64,000 nt of DNA. Source: Balanoglossus misakiensis. Taxonomy: Eukaryota; Hemichordata. Below, in pieces: positions 1-10,300 of this stretch. The translations under genes and the position numbers were made by a program. Below the pieces are notes generated by a model. It was not told the origin of the DNA. It did not search any database and worked only from the letters and a program-made list of their open reading frames with translations. Where the stretch lies: the NCBI GenBank assembly GCA_040954595.2, contig CM082576.2:17732001-17796000 (forward strand). The letters are read 5' to 3'. Positions within the stretch are counted from its first letter, which is position 1; every line of letters starts with the position of its first letter.

Positions 1-456
1 TTGCCAGCAGAACTGAACGGAATTTTGTGAGCGCTTCGCGAATTCGGACATTGCCAGCGGAGCTGAACGGAATTTTGTGAGCGCTTCGCGAATTCGGACA
101 TTGCCAGCGGAGCTGAACTGTGTGAGTGCTTCTTGACTTCGGACATTGCCAGCAGAACTGGACGGAATTTTGTGAGCGCTTCGCGAATTCGGACATTGCC
201 AGCGGAGCTGAACGGAATTTTGTGAGCGCTTCGCGAATTCGGACATTGCCAGCGGAGCTGAACGGAATTTTGTGAGCGCTTCGCGAATTCGGACATTGCC
301 AGCGGGAGCTGAATGGAATTTTGTGAGTGCTTCGTGAATTCGGACATTGCCAGCGGAGCTGAACGGAATTTTGTGAGCGCTGTGTGAATTCGGACATTCG
401 GAATACGGAATTTTTGTGAGTGCTTCGTGAATTCGAACTGCCAGCAGAACGGAACG
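1..456. repeat. 50-bp tandem minisatellite
   Basis: A unit of about 50 bp, recognisable by 'attgccagcggagctgaacg' and then 'gcgcttcgcgaattcg', repeats about nine times from the window edge. The copies are near-identical except for a shortened one around 108-160 and degenerate copies after 380. The array runs off the left edge, so its full size is unknown. No coding role is visible. Confidence 0.9.
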
Positions 457-1933
457 TTGACCATTACTTGTTTGTCTTTCATATTTTCTTTGACAAATTT
501 ATTTGGATAGATTTAATGACGTAATATATCTTCATAAAAAGAAAAACCTATTGTGTCTTGTCTTCTCTGCTTTCTACTCCCCACCCACCTCTTATTCATA
601 TGTACCGGAAAATTGTCAATCACCGAACCCCAGACTGACTGCCCGTAGAAATATTTTATCTTTTCATGTTCATTCCAACGTTAGCCGGAACGAAAGTGGC
701 TACAATACCATGAAATATCGTATAAATCAACGGACTTCAATGAAACTGCGTTGGCATTTTTTGCAAAGTGCTTGTTATTTTAGTAAGAATAACTGCAGTC
801 TACGGGATGTGGTTTGGACCAATGGTTCTGTGCCCGCGAATTGATGTGGGGAATCCAACATTTGCCAGTTTTCACTACTGTATTGCAGATTTTACATTCC
901 CGAGCCAGGGTGTTCAAGTATCTTAATTTTCTGACTTTAAATCCCTTTAGCATAAATATGAAAATCTGAATAAGGCAGGAGCGTAATTAACAAAACAATA
1001 TTTGCAAAGTTGTCATTTAATGAATGGCTCCATAGAGTGCCGTGTTCCACAAAATACAAGAAACACATGTACTGTATATACTGATGACATATGCGAATTT
1101 TGGTCCAATGTCATCCAGAAGTTGGGTTAAATTTTGGGCCCGAGCTGATCCATCGTCGACAAAACGAACCCCACTGGTCATTTTTAGTATTGAATTAAAT
1201 ATGCACAAGAAAAAAGAAATAAAGAGAAGCCTATTATGCAGATATGGTTAATCTAAGAGAACTACTATGCAAAAGTCGCCGCACATATCCAAGTAGTCAT
1301 CCAACCATTCCAAACTGTCTAATTGTTCTTGAGAAAAGGTTCTTGAAAGAAGTTTTTTCAATGATATTTGTCATATTTCGTAAACTTATATGGCCACCAA
1401 AGGAATTTTAAGAGTTGCGTGCGCGTGCCGGAGGCTTTTTTGATGACTTCACGTTTAAATTTGTAATGCAATTTCTATCTGCTATACCTGACACTCTGCG
1501 TTTCTTTTCTCCCGAATATATATTCTTCAGGAGGTCTGAAATGACATTTTAGATCGTTAAATTGCTTATATCAATATTTAACTAAATTGAATTGCCTGTA
1601 ACAATTGTTCAATTCCTATCTGTCACGAACGTTTTTGCTTTTGTGTCAGAGAATTAAATGTCATTTTCTGGCATTGTTATTGTGTGGCAGGTAAATTGAA
1701 AAGGCCGTAGCTTTTGTCCGAGTTACAGGCTGTTCAGATAATCGGGCAACCAGACTTCTGTGCCTCGAAGCATACATTTTGAAGCGACTCCACATTTTCT
1801 CGGGCAGACAGGCGTATGCTCTTGAATGGCTGGTCAATACATGGATATTGTATAAACTCATCCATCTAATCTGTTTCCTACGTACTATTAATGTCAAATA
1901 ATTGTCATGCGGTATGCGTCATGTCTGTTCTGA
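457..1933. other. Non-coding stretch, no supported gene
   Basis: Only short chance reading frames occur here, with no recognisable domain. The part at about 1455-1695 shares several short blocks, in the same order, with 7236-7450 on the far side of the copia element (for example 'taaatttgtaatgcaattt', then a 'tttctcccga' block, then 'atatttaactaaa'). This suggests an old dispersed repeat. Confidence 0.5.
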
Positions 1934-2082
1934 TGATAACTTGGGCCTAGCTAGGGAGTTCTTTATTATGAGCATCCTAGGTGGACCTGTTCATGGGGGC
2001 GACTCCATCTTGTTTTGAGTGAAACTTGCATGTGAACATTGTGGACCCAGTCGGAAATAAATTATTTGTTGTTGAACTATTA
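1934..2082 (+). repeat. 5' LTR of copia element
   Basis: About 149 bp, starting TGATAACTTGGG and ending CTATTA. It matches 6627-6788 except for a few substitutions and the G-run in the 3' copy. It contains an AATAAA-like signal (ggaaataaatt) near its end. The terminal dinucleotides are TG...TA rather than TG...CA. Confidence 0.9.
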
Positions 2083-2083
2083 A

Positions 2084-2094
2084 TGGTAGCAGAG
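2084..2094 (+). other. Primer-binding site, initiator tRNA-Met
   Basis: TGGTAGCAGAG lies one base after the 5' LTR. It is complementary to the 3' end of eukaryotic initiator tRNA-Met including the CCA tail (11 of 11 bases, from memory of that tRNA), the usual primer for Ty1/copia elements. Confidence 0.8.
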
Positions 2095-2116
2095 CATTTC
2101 CGAAACAAATAGCGAA

Positions 2117-3494
2117 ATGCCACAAAACTCAAGTTACAAAAATCCCCCGGTGTTGAGGGAAGACACAGTCTATGAAGCATGGAAAAACGAAGTTGAAATT
2201 TGGCGCCTAATGACTGACCTGTGATGTGAAGAAACAGGCATTGGCAGTTGCTTTAACACTCACTGGTCATGCACGTGAGAAGGCCATGGGCATTGAGGCA
2301 AGTAGTTTGAATTCTACCGATGGAATGAAAACCCTGATAGAAGCACTGGATGAGCTGTATAAAAAGGACACCATTGACCTTTCATACGAGGCATATTCAA
2401 AGTTTGAAAGTTTTAGAAAACTGGAAGATATGCAGATGATGGAATACATTGTGGAGTTTGAGAGACTATATACACAAGTGAAAAAGTATGATATGGTTCT
2501 TCCGGATGCTGTTTTGGCGTTCAAGTTACTTGATAGTGCTAATCTGGAGGACCGTGATAAACAACTTGTACTGACAGCATCTATGGATCTAAAATTCAGC
2601 ACGATGAAATCATCCCTTAAGAGAATTTTTGGTAAGGGTCATGAGGCCAGTGGTGGTTGTAATGACATGAGCAGCACACCAGCCATTACAATCAAGCAAG
2701 AATCAGCATACTTTACACAGAAATACAAACCCAAGACGTGGAAGTTCGGAGACAAGAAACGGTTTCCATCTAAAGATTCTAAAACCAGCAACAGTGTTCA
2801 GAGAGGAACCAACCCTATTGACAGGTTTGGTAGACGGTCAAGATGTGCTATATGCCAATCTACATTCCATTGGGCGAAAGATTGTGAGCACAGACAAGAA
2901 AATAACCAAGTTCATGTGACAGAAGAAAAGTCTGAACAGCAAGTGCCTATTGAGGATGAGTTCTGTAATATCACACTGTTGACTAAAGAACAGAAAAACA
3001 ATGAGGTGTTCATGACTGAAGCGTATGGATGCGCTGTGATTGACACAGCATGCACACGTACAGTATGTGGGAAAGGGTGGCTGAATGATTATACGAGAAG
3101 TCTGGATGAAAGACACAGAAAGAAGGTCATTGAGACACACAGTGATAGAAGTTTCAAGTTCGGTGATGGTGTGAAAGGTCAGTCTGTTATGAATGTCAAA
3201 ATACCTGCCAAAATTGGAGAGACTGTATGCACTATAGACACTGAAGTGGTGGATACCAACATCCCTTTACTTCTCAGTAAGACCTCACTCAAAAGAGCTG
3301 AAACCAGACTTGATATTAAAGATGACAAAGCTGAGATGTTCCAAAGTCCAGTTGAGCTGAATTTCAATTCCAGTGGACACTATTGTATTGATATACGAAA
3401 TGGTTTGAAGTCTGCTAGTAAAGATGCATCAGAGACATTGTTTGTCGACAACATTGGTGAATCCGAGATTCCTATACTATGCATGATGAGATGA
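2117..3494 (+). pseudogene. copia gag and protease, frameshifted
   Basis: The ATG at 2117 opens a frame with the copia gag start pattern (YEAWKNEVEIWRL) that hits TGA at 2222. The gag continues in another frame from about 2223, so one base appears to be inserted near 2220. The downstream part has the gag helical region, a CX2CX4HX4C zinc knuckle (C-A-I-C...H...C, near 2848-2890) for RNA binding, and an aspartic protease motif (AVIDTACTRTVCG) near 3035-3070. The frame ends at 3494 while integrase continues in another frame from about 3479, a second lesion. Confidence 0.85.
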
Positions 3495-4555
3495 GTACTC
3501 AGGAGAAAATGAAGATGCTGAAGAAATTGCATCTACAGTTTGGCCATGCTTCAGCTGAGCGATTGAGAAAGTTGTTGGAAAGTGCAGGAAATACTGATCC
3601 AAATATGCTGAAGAACTTAACTGAGGTCACTGATAAATGTGAGACGTGTGTAAAGTTCAAGAAACAACCGGTGAAACCCGCAGTTGGGTTTCCTTTGGCA
3701 ACTGAGTTTAACGAGACTGTGGCTGTGGACCTCCATGAAATAGGAAAGAACTTGTGGTATCTACATATAATAGATGAATTCACCCGGTTCAGCACAGGGG
3801 CTATTATGACGAGTAAACATTCAACAGTATTTGTTCAGAAGTTCATACAGAACTGGATTAGTATATATGGAGCACCAAAGAAGTTGTATAGCGACAACGG
3901 TGGGGAGTTCAACAGTGAAGAAGTAAGAGATATGGGTGAGAATTTCAACATAGAAGTGAAGACAACAGCAGCGTATTCACCGTGGTTCAATGGTTTGCTT
4001 GAGAGACACAATTATACATTGACTGAGATAATGAGAAAGCTGAAACAAGATGAACATCAGGACTGGGAAACTACTTTGAAGTGGGCACTCATCGCGAAAA
4101 ATAGTCTATGCAACATACATGGGTTCAGTGCATATCAGCTTGTATATGGACGCAACCCCAACCTGCCATCAACATTAGTTGATAAACCACCAGCGCTAGA
4201 AGGCACCACTACCAGCAAAGAAGTGGTCAAGCACATCACTGCTCTGTATGAAGCCAGGAAAGCTTTTACTGAAGTTGAATGCTCTGAGAGGATCAGACGT
4301 GCACTGAGAAAACAAACAAGACCTACATCAGGACCATTAAGCATTGGTGACAGAGTCTATTATAAAAGGCCTGATAGTGCAGAATGGAAAGGACCAGGCA
4401 CAGTTATTGGTCAGGATGGCGTGGTAGTATTTGTGAGACATGGTGGGACACTTGTCAGAGTTCACCAATGCAGACTACAGATGGTCAAGCAAACAGCCCA
4501 GGTGGATGAACATACAAACTGCGATGAGAAATCAGAGAAGATAGTATACATGTAA
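3479..4555 (+). pseudogene. copia integrase segment
   Basis: It begins with the GAG-pre-integrase zinc region (H..FGHAS ... CETCVKFK), then an RNase-H-fold integrase core: AVDLHEIG (first Asp), YSDNGGEFN (second Asp) and GLLERHN (Glu). This enzyme would join element cDNA to the host genome. The frame ends at a TAA at 4553-4555, while RT continues in a different frame, so the polyprotein is interrupted. Confidence 0.9.
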
Positions 4556-4713
4556 AGACTGAAGCAAGAAAAGGCAGAAACACTACCGATGATGACGATT
4601 AAGATGATGAAGGAAATGAAAGAACAAGTCCTAACGACAAGAAAGCGAATGATGAACAGTCAGAAGATGATGCCCAGGATTCACAGATCAGAAATACCGC
4701 AGAACATCTGAAA

Positions 4714-5943
4714 TTGGTACCTGGGAATGTGATAACGTATAGACATAGCCAGTCCGGACAGTTGATGACTGCAGAAGTTACCAACCGAGCTGGTAAAGCA
4801 AGTGGAGGAAACAAACATTGGTACAATGTTAAATACCTTGGGCCGAAAGAAGTTGCAGGGATTGCACAATCTATTGATCTCAGCCAAGTAGATACACTGA
4901 AGATCACAGAGAATTATCAAAGTGTTGATGAACAGAGTGAAGATGTTGTCATGATGGTTAGAGATGATAGATTCCTCAAAGCGCAGCTGACTGAGTTAGA
5001 CAACTGGAAAATTAATGGTGTATATGACGAAGTGGCAGATCACGGCCAGAGATGTGTATCCACTAGGTGGGTGTGTACTATGAAGACTACAGATGAGTGC
5101 ACAAAAACTAAGGCCAGACTAGTAGCCAGGGGATTTGAGGAAGTCAACGCTGATGATGTACAGAAAGATTCACCAACCTGTGGCAAGGACTCCATGCGGA
5201 TCATTCTTGCAATATTTGCCCAGAACAATTGGAAACCTAAAACGATGGACATAAAAACTGCATTCCTGCAGGGTACTAAACTTGAGAGAGATGTATACAT
5301 CCGGCCACCAAAAGAGGCTGACGTCCGAGGTAAAATATGGCGACTGAAGAAATGTGTGTATGGTCTCAACGATGCCTCTCTACACTGGTATAATAAAGTG
5401 AAAGCCGTAATGCTCGAATCAGGAGCGAAGATCGCTAAAGTTGATCCAGCAGTGTTTTACTGGATGGATGATCAGGAGCAGCTGATGGGAGTGCTGGCCA
5501 GTCATGTAGATGATTTCATTTGGAGCGGTTCCGAGGAATTTGAATCTTCAGTCATAGATTCTATAAGATCAACGCTCAATGTAGGAAAAGAAGACAGCGA
5601 TGCCTTTCAGTATGTTGGTATAGGACTGGTAAGTGGTGAGGAACACATCTACCTGCAACAAGACAGCTGCATATCCAATATGTCACCTATTCACATTGAT
5701 GGGAGCAGACGGGGACAAAAGGAAAGCCCATTGACAGATGTAGAAAAGGAGCGACTGAGATCCAAAGTAAGACAAATTCTTTGGGTGGCACACCAAAGCA
5801 GACCAGACATTCTCTTTGATGCCTGTAACTTGGCAACTCGTATTAAAAATGCCACAGTACGAGATATACTTGATGCCAACAAAGTTATCCACAAAGTCAA
5901 GTCTGAAGATGTACTTCTGAAATTTCAACACTTGAAATGCTGA
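4714..5943 (+). pseudogene. copia reverse transcriptase segment
   Basis: This is the RVT_2-type reverse transcriptase of Ty1/copia. Visible motifs are TKARLVARGFEE, the DSPT box, MDIKTAFLQG (first catalytic Asp), VYGLNDAS, and the active-site box HVDDF in place of the commoner YVDD. The frame runs out near 5943 at a shift into the RNase H frame. It is recognisable along its whole length but no longer joined to its neighbours. Confidence 0.9.
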
Positions 5944-5947
5944 CAAA

Positions 5948-6445
5948 TTGTGGCTGCTGATATTCAGTGATGCCTCACTGGGTAATTTGCCTGATGGTGG
6001 AAGCCAAGGAGGCTACCTCGTTCTCCTTACAGACAAGGATGGGAAGTTTTCACCGATATTCTGGAATTCCAAGAAGATCAGGGGAGTAGTTCGCAGCACA
6101 CTAGCTGGGGAGACACTAGCTATGGCAGACGGCATAGATTCTGCAATGTTCATTGCTACATTGTATAGTGAACTGACCTCGGGACAAACATACAAGAACA
6201 TGTTACCCCTTACATGTGTTACAGACTGCAAATCATTATTTGAGGCTCTGAAGTCTGTGAAGATGGTCAATGAGAAACGACTTCGCATGGAGATCAGTGG
6301 GATCAAGGAACTCCTGGAGAGCAAACACATCGAGAGGATCATCTGGTGTGAGACACAGAAGCAGTTGGCTGACTGTCTGACAAAGAAAGGAGCTTCATCG
6401 CTGTCGCTGATGAAGGCCCTGGAAGAAGGCGTTATTGACATATGA
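5948..6445 (+). pseudogene. copia RNase H segment
   Basis: Carries the RNase H Asp-Glu-Asp set: FSDASLG, STLAGETLA and VTDCKSL, plus the copia C-terminal QLADCLTKKGAS motif. It would degrade the RNA strand of the RNA/DNA hybrid. It lies out of frame with the RT segment just upstream. A purine-rich stretch near 6608-6626, before the 3' LTR, is the likely plus-strand primer. Confidence 0.9.
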
Positions 6446-6626
6446 TATGACACTGCATGACTTTTACCTTGGATCACCGCGTTGTGTTATAGTTGATCCC
6501 ATTAAACGTTTGTTGTCAGTTTTGGCTGTTTGGACTTTACTGAACTATTCTCTTCATCCAGAACTTTCATTCACAATTTTTTGGGACTTTGGACATTTCA
6601 TAAACTTTAAAGGATAGAGTGGAATT

Positions 6627-6788
6627 TGATAACTTGGGCCTAGCTAGGGAGTTCTTTATTATGAGCATCCTAGGTGGACCTGTTCATGGGGGGGGGGGGG
6701 GGGGGCGACTCCATCTTGTTTTGAGTGAAACTTGTATGTGAACATTGTGGACCCAGTCGGAAATAAATCATTTGTTGTTGAACTATTA
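6627..6788 (+). repeat. 3' LTR of copia element
   Basis: Matches the 5' LTR (1934-2082), with an expanded run of about 16 G at 6689-6704 where the 5' copy has six. The run could be real slippage or a sequencing artefact. It ends CTATTA, followed by CTGA, the candidate target duplication. Confidence 0.9.
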
Positions 6789-7732
6789 CTGATACAAAAG
6801 CTTAAACTGTAGGCCTGATGTGAAAGCGTGGAATTACATACTGTATGCACATATAAAGATTAAAATGTAATAAAGGTCAAAGGTTTGGAAAAATTGTCCA
6901 AAACTTGGCATTTTATGTTAAGCAATTCACGTCCAATATTCAACACAGATCAGTGGCCTGCAGTAAACACCCCCCCCCCCCCCAAGTAGATGTGTGCATA
7001 TCCATGCAGTAGTCATTGAGCAGAAGCAAAGCATTTCTCAACTGTCTGGAATGACCACAAACTTATACACGTCACCCATATGATACAGTACGGAAAGTTT
7101 TAACCGCAAAGGCCATCGGCTACTATATGAATTTTACGAATTACTTGCGAATGGCGGCGCGGCGTGTGATACATGTACGGTGTCTAAATTAATAAATTGC
7201 AATTTGCAGTATAACGACAGATTGCAAGAGGCATTGTGTATGATTTGTTGTCTAAATTTGTAATGCAATTTAACAGATAGCTGTTTTTTCTCCCGATACA
7301 CATTCACATTTTTCCTTGGCATTAACTCGTATTATTAATATTTAACTAAAGTGAATTGAATTGAATGCGGCAAATTAATTGTTTAATCTCAAGATCTATC
7401 ACAATTATTTTCTTCTTTCTTGTCATTTTTTTGTGTGACACGTAAATTCTATTACGTCATCACACTCAAGGAACCACATGAGATATGCACTGCGCATGAG
7501 TAACTTCAGTTGCACTGTTGACCTACGCCAGCGAAACACGTTGTGTTCTCGTCTGGCTCAATTTTGCGATTATTTTTGTAACTTCGTTCAGCCGAGTTGG
7601 TCAAGGTACAATTCGGTGATAATATTTGTTTTTGTCGCTCGAACGTGGTTCGAGTTTAGCAGTTTTTAGTACGTCTGAAGACATTTGGAAGACTAACTTT
7701 GTGTTAGCGTCGCAACGTGAGTTGTACACGTC
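6789..7732. other. Non-coding stretch; C-run and probable DIRS 5' leader
   Basis: No supported gene. A homopolymer C run lies at about 6968-6983. The part 7236-7450 is a diverged relative of 1455-1695. The last ~250 bases before the ATG at 7733 are probably the 5' leader of the DIRS element, but I could not define its left terminus. Confidence 0.5.
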
Positions 7733-8750
7733 ATGCCACCCAAACGAAGTGTCAGCACGGACATTGCATCTAAGGATGCTGGGGGTGCAGTTGTTTCAGA
7801 CGTTGACAAACAGTCCAAGCGTAAACGTGATAGTGCCGCTGTTTTAGTCACGGGCGACACAACGTCGGAGGCGACTACTAGCAAGGTGAGCAGGTCATCT
7901 GTAGACACACCGGCTGGTTCCGGTGAGATGTCGGCCATTTTGAATCTGCTTACGGAGATCAAGGACAATCAGGGTAAGCTCACTACGCGTATGGAGAAAA
8001 TTGAACAGGATTGTTATTATGAAGATGACAATGATATTTGTGTTGAAGATGTCGAGGATGAGACAACTGTCTCACACATGAAACCTTCTGCTTCGGACGC
8101 GTCCGAAGTTGGTGCTTCGGCTAGCGGCAGTGCTACTGCTACTGATGCCACTGTGAGTGACGTCACCAGTCAACCAAGCATGTTCAAGGATATGGCTACC
8201 AAGTTTCTTGTAAAGGAACAATGTGATGATACTGTTGATGAAGATTTTGCTACTATGATTAATGCTTTCTTCAGGGATGGAATTCCTGATGAGAAATACA
8301 ATGATCTTGTTAAGAAGTTTCTTCGCCCAGAAAACTGTCATGGGTTGACAAATGTAAGAGTAAACCAACTGATTTGGGATATCATACGCCCAGAGACAAG
8401 AACTTTGGACACAAAGTTCCAGGTAGTGCAAAATTCCCTTGTGAAGGGATCAGTTTGTGTAACTCAACTGGTTAGTGAACTAGCCAAGTTAAAGGACAAA
8501 CCTCAGGATAATGTTGACATCCAGAAATTACTTGATCTGGGCACCCATTCACTGGCCTTTTTGGGGCACACCAATCGGCTGTTAAATCTCAGGAGACGAG
8601 ATTGCATTAAACCGGATTTGAGTCTGGATTATCTCCGTTTGTGCTCTTCTACTGTGCCATTCACAGACTATTTGTTTGGCGATGACATTTCCAGACGAGT
8701 AAAAGATATACAAGAAGTCAATAAGGCTGGAAATAAAATTGGTGTGCGAC
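7733..8750 (+). pseudogene. DIRS gag-like ORF, first part
   Basis: Opens at ATG 7733 (MPPKRSVSTDIASK). The first ~150 residues are acidic and Ser/Thr-rich. The central region, about residues 180-290, resembles DIRS gag-like proteins (DEKYNDLVKKFLRPENC, ...LDTKFQVVQNSLVKG). The frame is cut at 8750 by the gypsy element. Across that insertion it resumes in phase at 16093, so about 339 codons are here and 53 beyond. The assignment rests on pattern memory of DIRS proteins and on the following RT. Confidence 0.75.
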
Positions 8751-9280
8751 TATTACGGCTGGTTTCTCATGATTGTTCATGCATCGGGGAATCTGTAGCG
8801 ATGAGGTATCGGGCTCTGACGAGAACAGTGATCCACGGAGACACGTATCTGATTCACGTTCATTTATTGTCCGGAATTATATAGTACATCAAATACGCCC
8901 AGTAAAGTACATGAGGAAGGGAACGAGCTCAGTAGCCTGAGGTACTCCCATCTCCCGTTAGATTATTTCTTCTCAACTTTGGAAACAAAGTTCTCTTATA
9001 ATTACTTTTCTCAAGGCGTGGTTAATAATGTAAAATATCACAAATACAATGTGTTACAACTTCATTGGGCATCAGTCAACTCTATACGTACCAATTTACA
9101 TAAGGTGTTATATAACAAAGTCAGTTCGGTGATGATTGAGAATCAGAGCAGTCAGGTAAACACCCGCTCTCCCTATCTACTTCAAATACATAAAATCAAA
9201 TACTATCAAACATTGACATTTCCGAGCTCTGGATTAATTAACCCTTGAAATCGTATTTGACCTTTATACAGATCGTAACA
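8751..9280 (-). repeat. 3' LTR of gypsy element 1
   Basis: 530 bp; on the minus strand it starts TGTTACGATC and ends CCGTAATA. Identical to 15559-16088 apart from one C/T difference at 9060. The short reading frames inside it are shadows with no domain. Confidence 0.95.
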
Positions 9281-10300
9281 CTCCCCTCCTTTTAAACCAA
9301 TGCGTCCCGCATTGGACACAAATCTCTTAAAGAGCAGTACACCAAGGGTAATCGTTCAATTCCACCCAAAGAATATATTAAGATGTACCGTATGATTTTG
9401 AAATGTAAGAGTACAATATATATAACAAAATTGAAGTAAAATATTTGAAAAAATCGAGTCATGCATATGAAGTGATCGTCTTGAAAAATTACAAAATTAC
9501 AATAAAAAAATTACTACAGAATAAAAGTACATATAAACTTAAAATAGTATGTGCTCATAAAACCTTCGCACACATATCCACCTACTAATATAACCTCTAA
9601 TAAAATCGCAACTCCTTCTGTAAACCCATAAAACGTTGTATCCATCATTCAACACAATCTGAATATCTGTTGTCTTATTGACTCAAACGAAACTCTCTTG
9701 CATTATTTTACATCGAACGATCATCCGACATTGCTTATTCTCGAGTTACGTCATGTCGGGCAAATTCAATAACATTTAAAAATTTAAAACTGAAACATCT
9801 TAGCGTTTTGTCAAAAATCCACTCTTTACAACTTCGAAAATGGCATTTTCTTCATTCGAAAATCGGATTTTCTTTGGTTTCTATTTACAAACACATAGCC
9901 ATTAAAAGGGGCTATTTACACAAATTGGACCATCTATTTAGGTCATCAAGGTAAATTCAACTCACAACATTTTTCTCCAGTGTTAAAATCTCTGCAACTT
10001 CAAACTTCACTGGTAATTTCTTTACAACTCAAATACATAAACACATTTAAACAGAGTGACACGGGAACCAGGTTGCACAGCTCTTACAACTAAACTCAGC
10101 AAACAACGGATAATAAAATGTCATTCGACAACTTACGTAACATTAAACGAATCAAGGGACACGCCAATCGTACACTCACTCATACAGGCCGGCCAACACT
10201 CATACCTCTCAGTCATATTCACATTTTCAATTCACTCAACCACGTGTCGCCCTTTTCCGTTTTTTTTTTCTGTTACGCATATATTTTTCTGTCCATAGAT
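9281..10300 (-). other. 3' untranslated part and polypurine tract of gypsy element 1
   Basis: Between the gag-pol stop and the 3' LTR lies about 1 kb of AT-rich non-coding sequence with no envelope-like frame. On the minus strand the last bases before the LTR read AAAAGGAGGGGAG (9281-9293), a good plus-strand primer (polypurine tract). Confidence 0.8.

Larger units (their letters stand above)
1934..6788 (+). mobile_element. Ty1/copia LTR retrotransposon (decayed)
   Basis: Direct terminal repeats at 1934-2082 and 6627-6788 bracket gag, protease, integrase, reverse transcriptase and RNase H in that order. Integrase before RT is diagnostic of Ty1/copia. A primer-binding site follows the 5' LTR. 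The four bases CTGA occur directly outside both LTRs and are a likely target duplication, perhaps CTGAT. The single gag-pol frame expected for this family is broken at about 2222, 3480, 4553 and 5941, so this copy cannot make its polyprotein. Confidence 0.93.

Noticed and set aside
503-844. 113-codon open frame
   Set aside because: No domain, no splice context and no sign of coding bias; length is within chance for this AT content.
2226-6445. Programmed frameshifts in the copia element
   Set aside because: Four separate breaks, one of them a plain stop, with no slippery heptamers; decay is simpler.
8979-9248. 89-codon frame duplicated at 15787-16056
   Set aside because: It is present twice only because it lies in the LTR of gypsy 1; it shows no protein-like pattern.
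9281-10300. Possible envelope gene of gypsy 1
   Set aside because: The region between pol and the 3' LTR has no frame with a signal peptide or membrane anchor.
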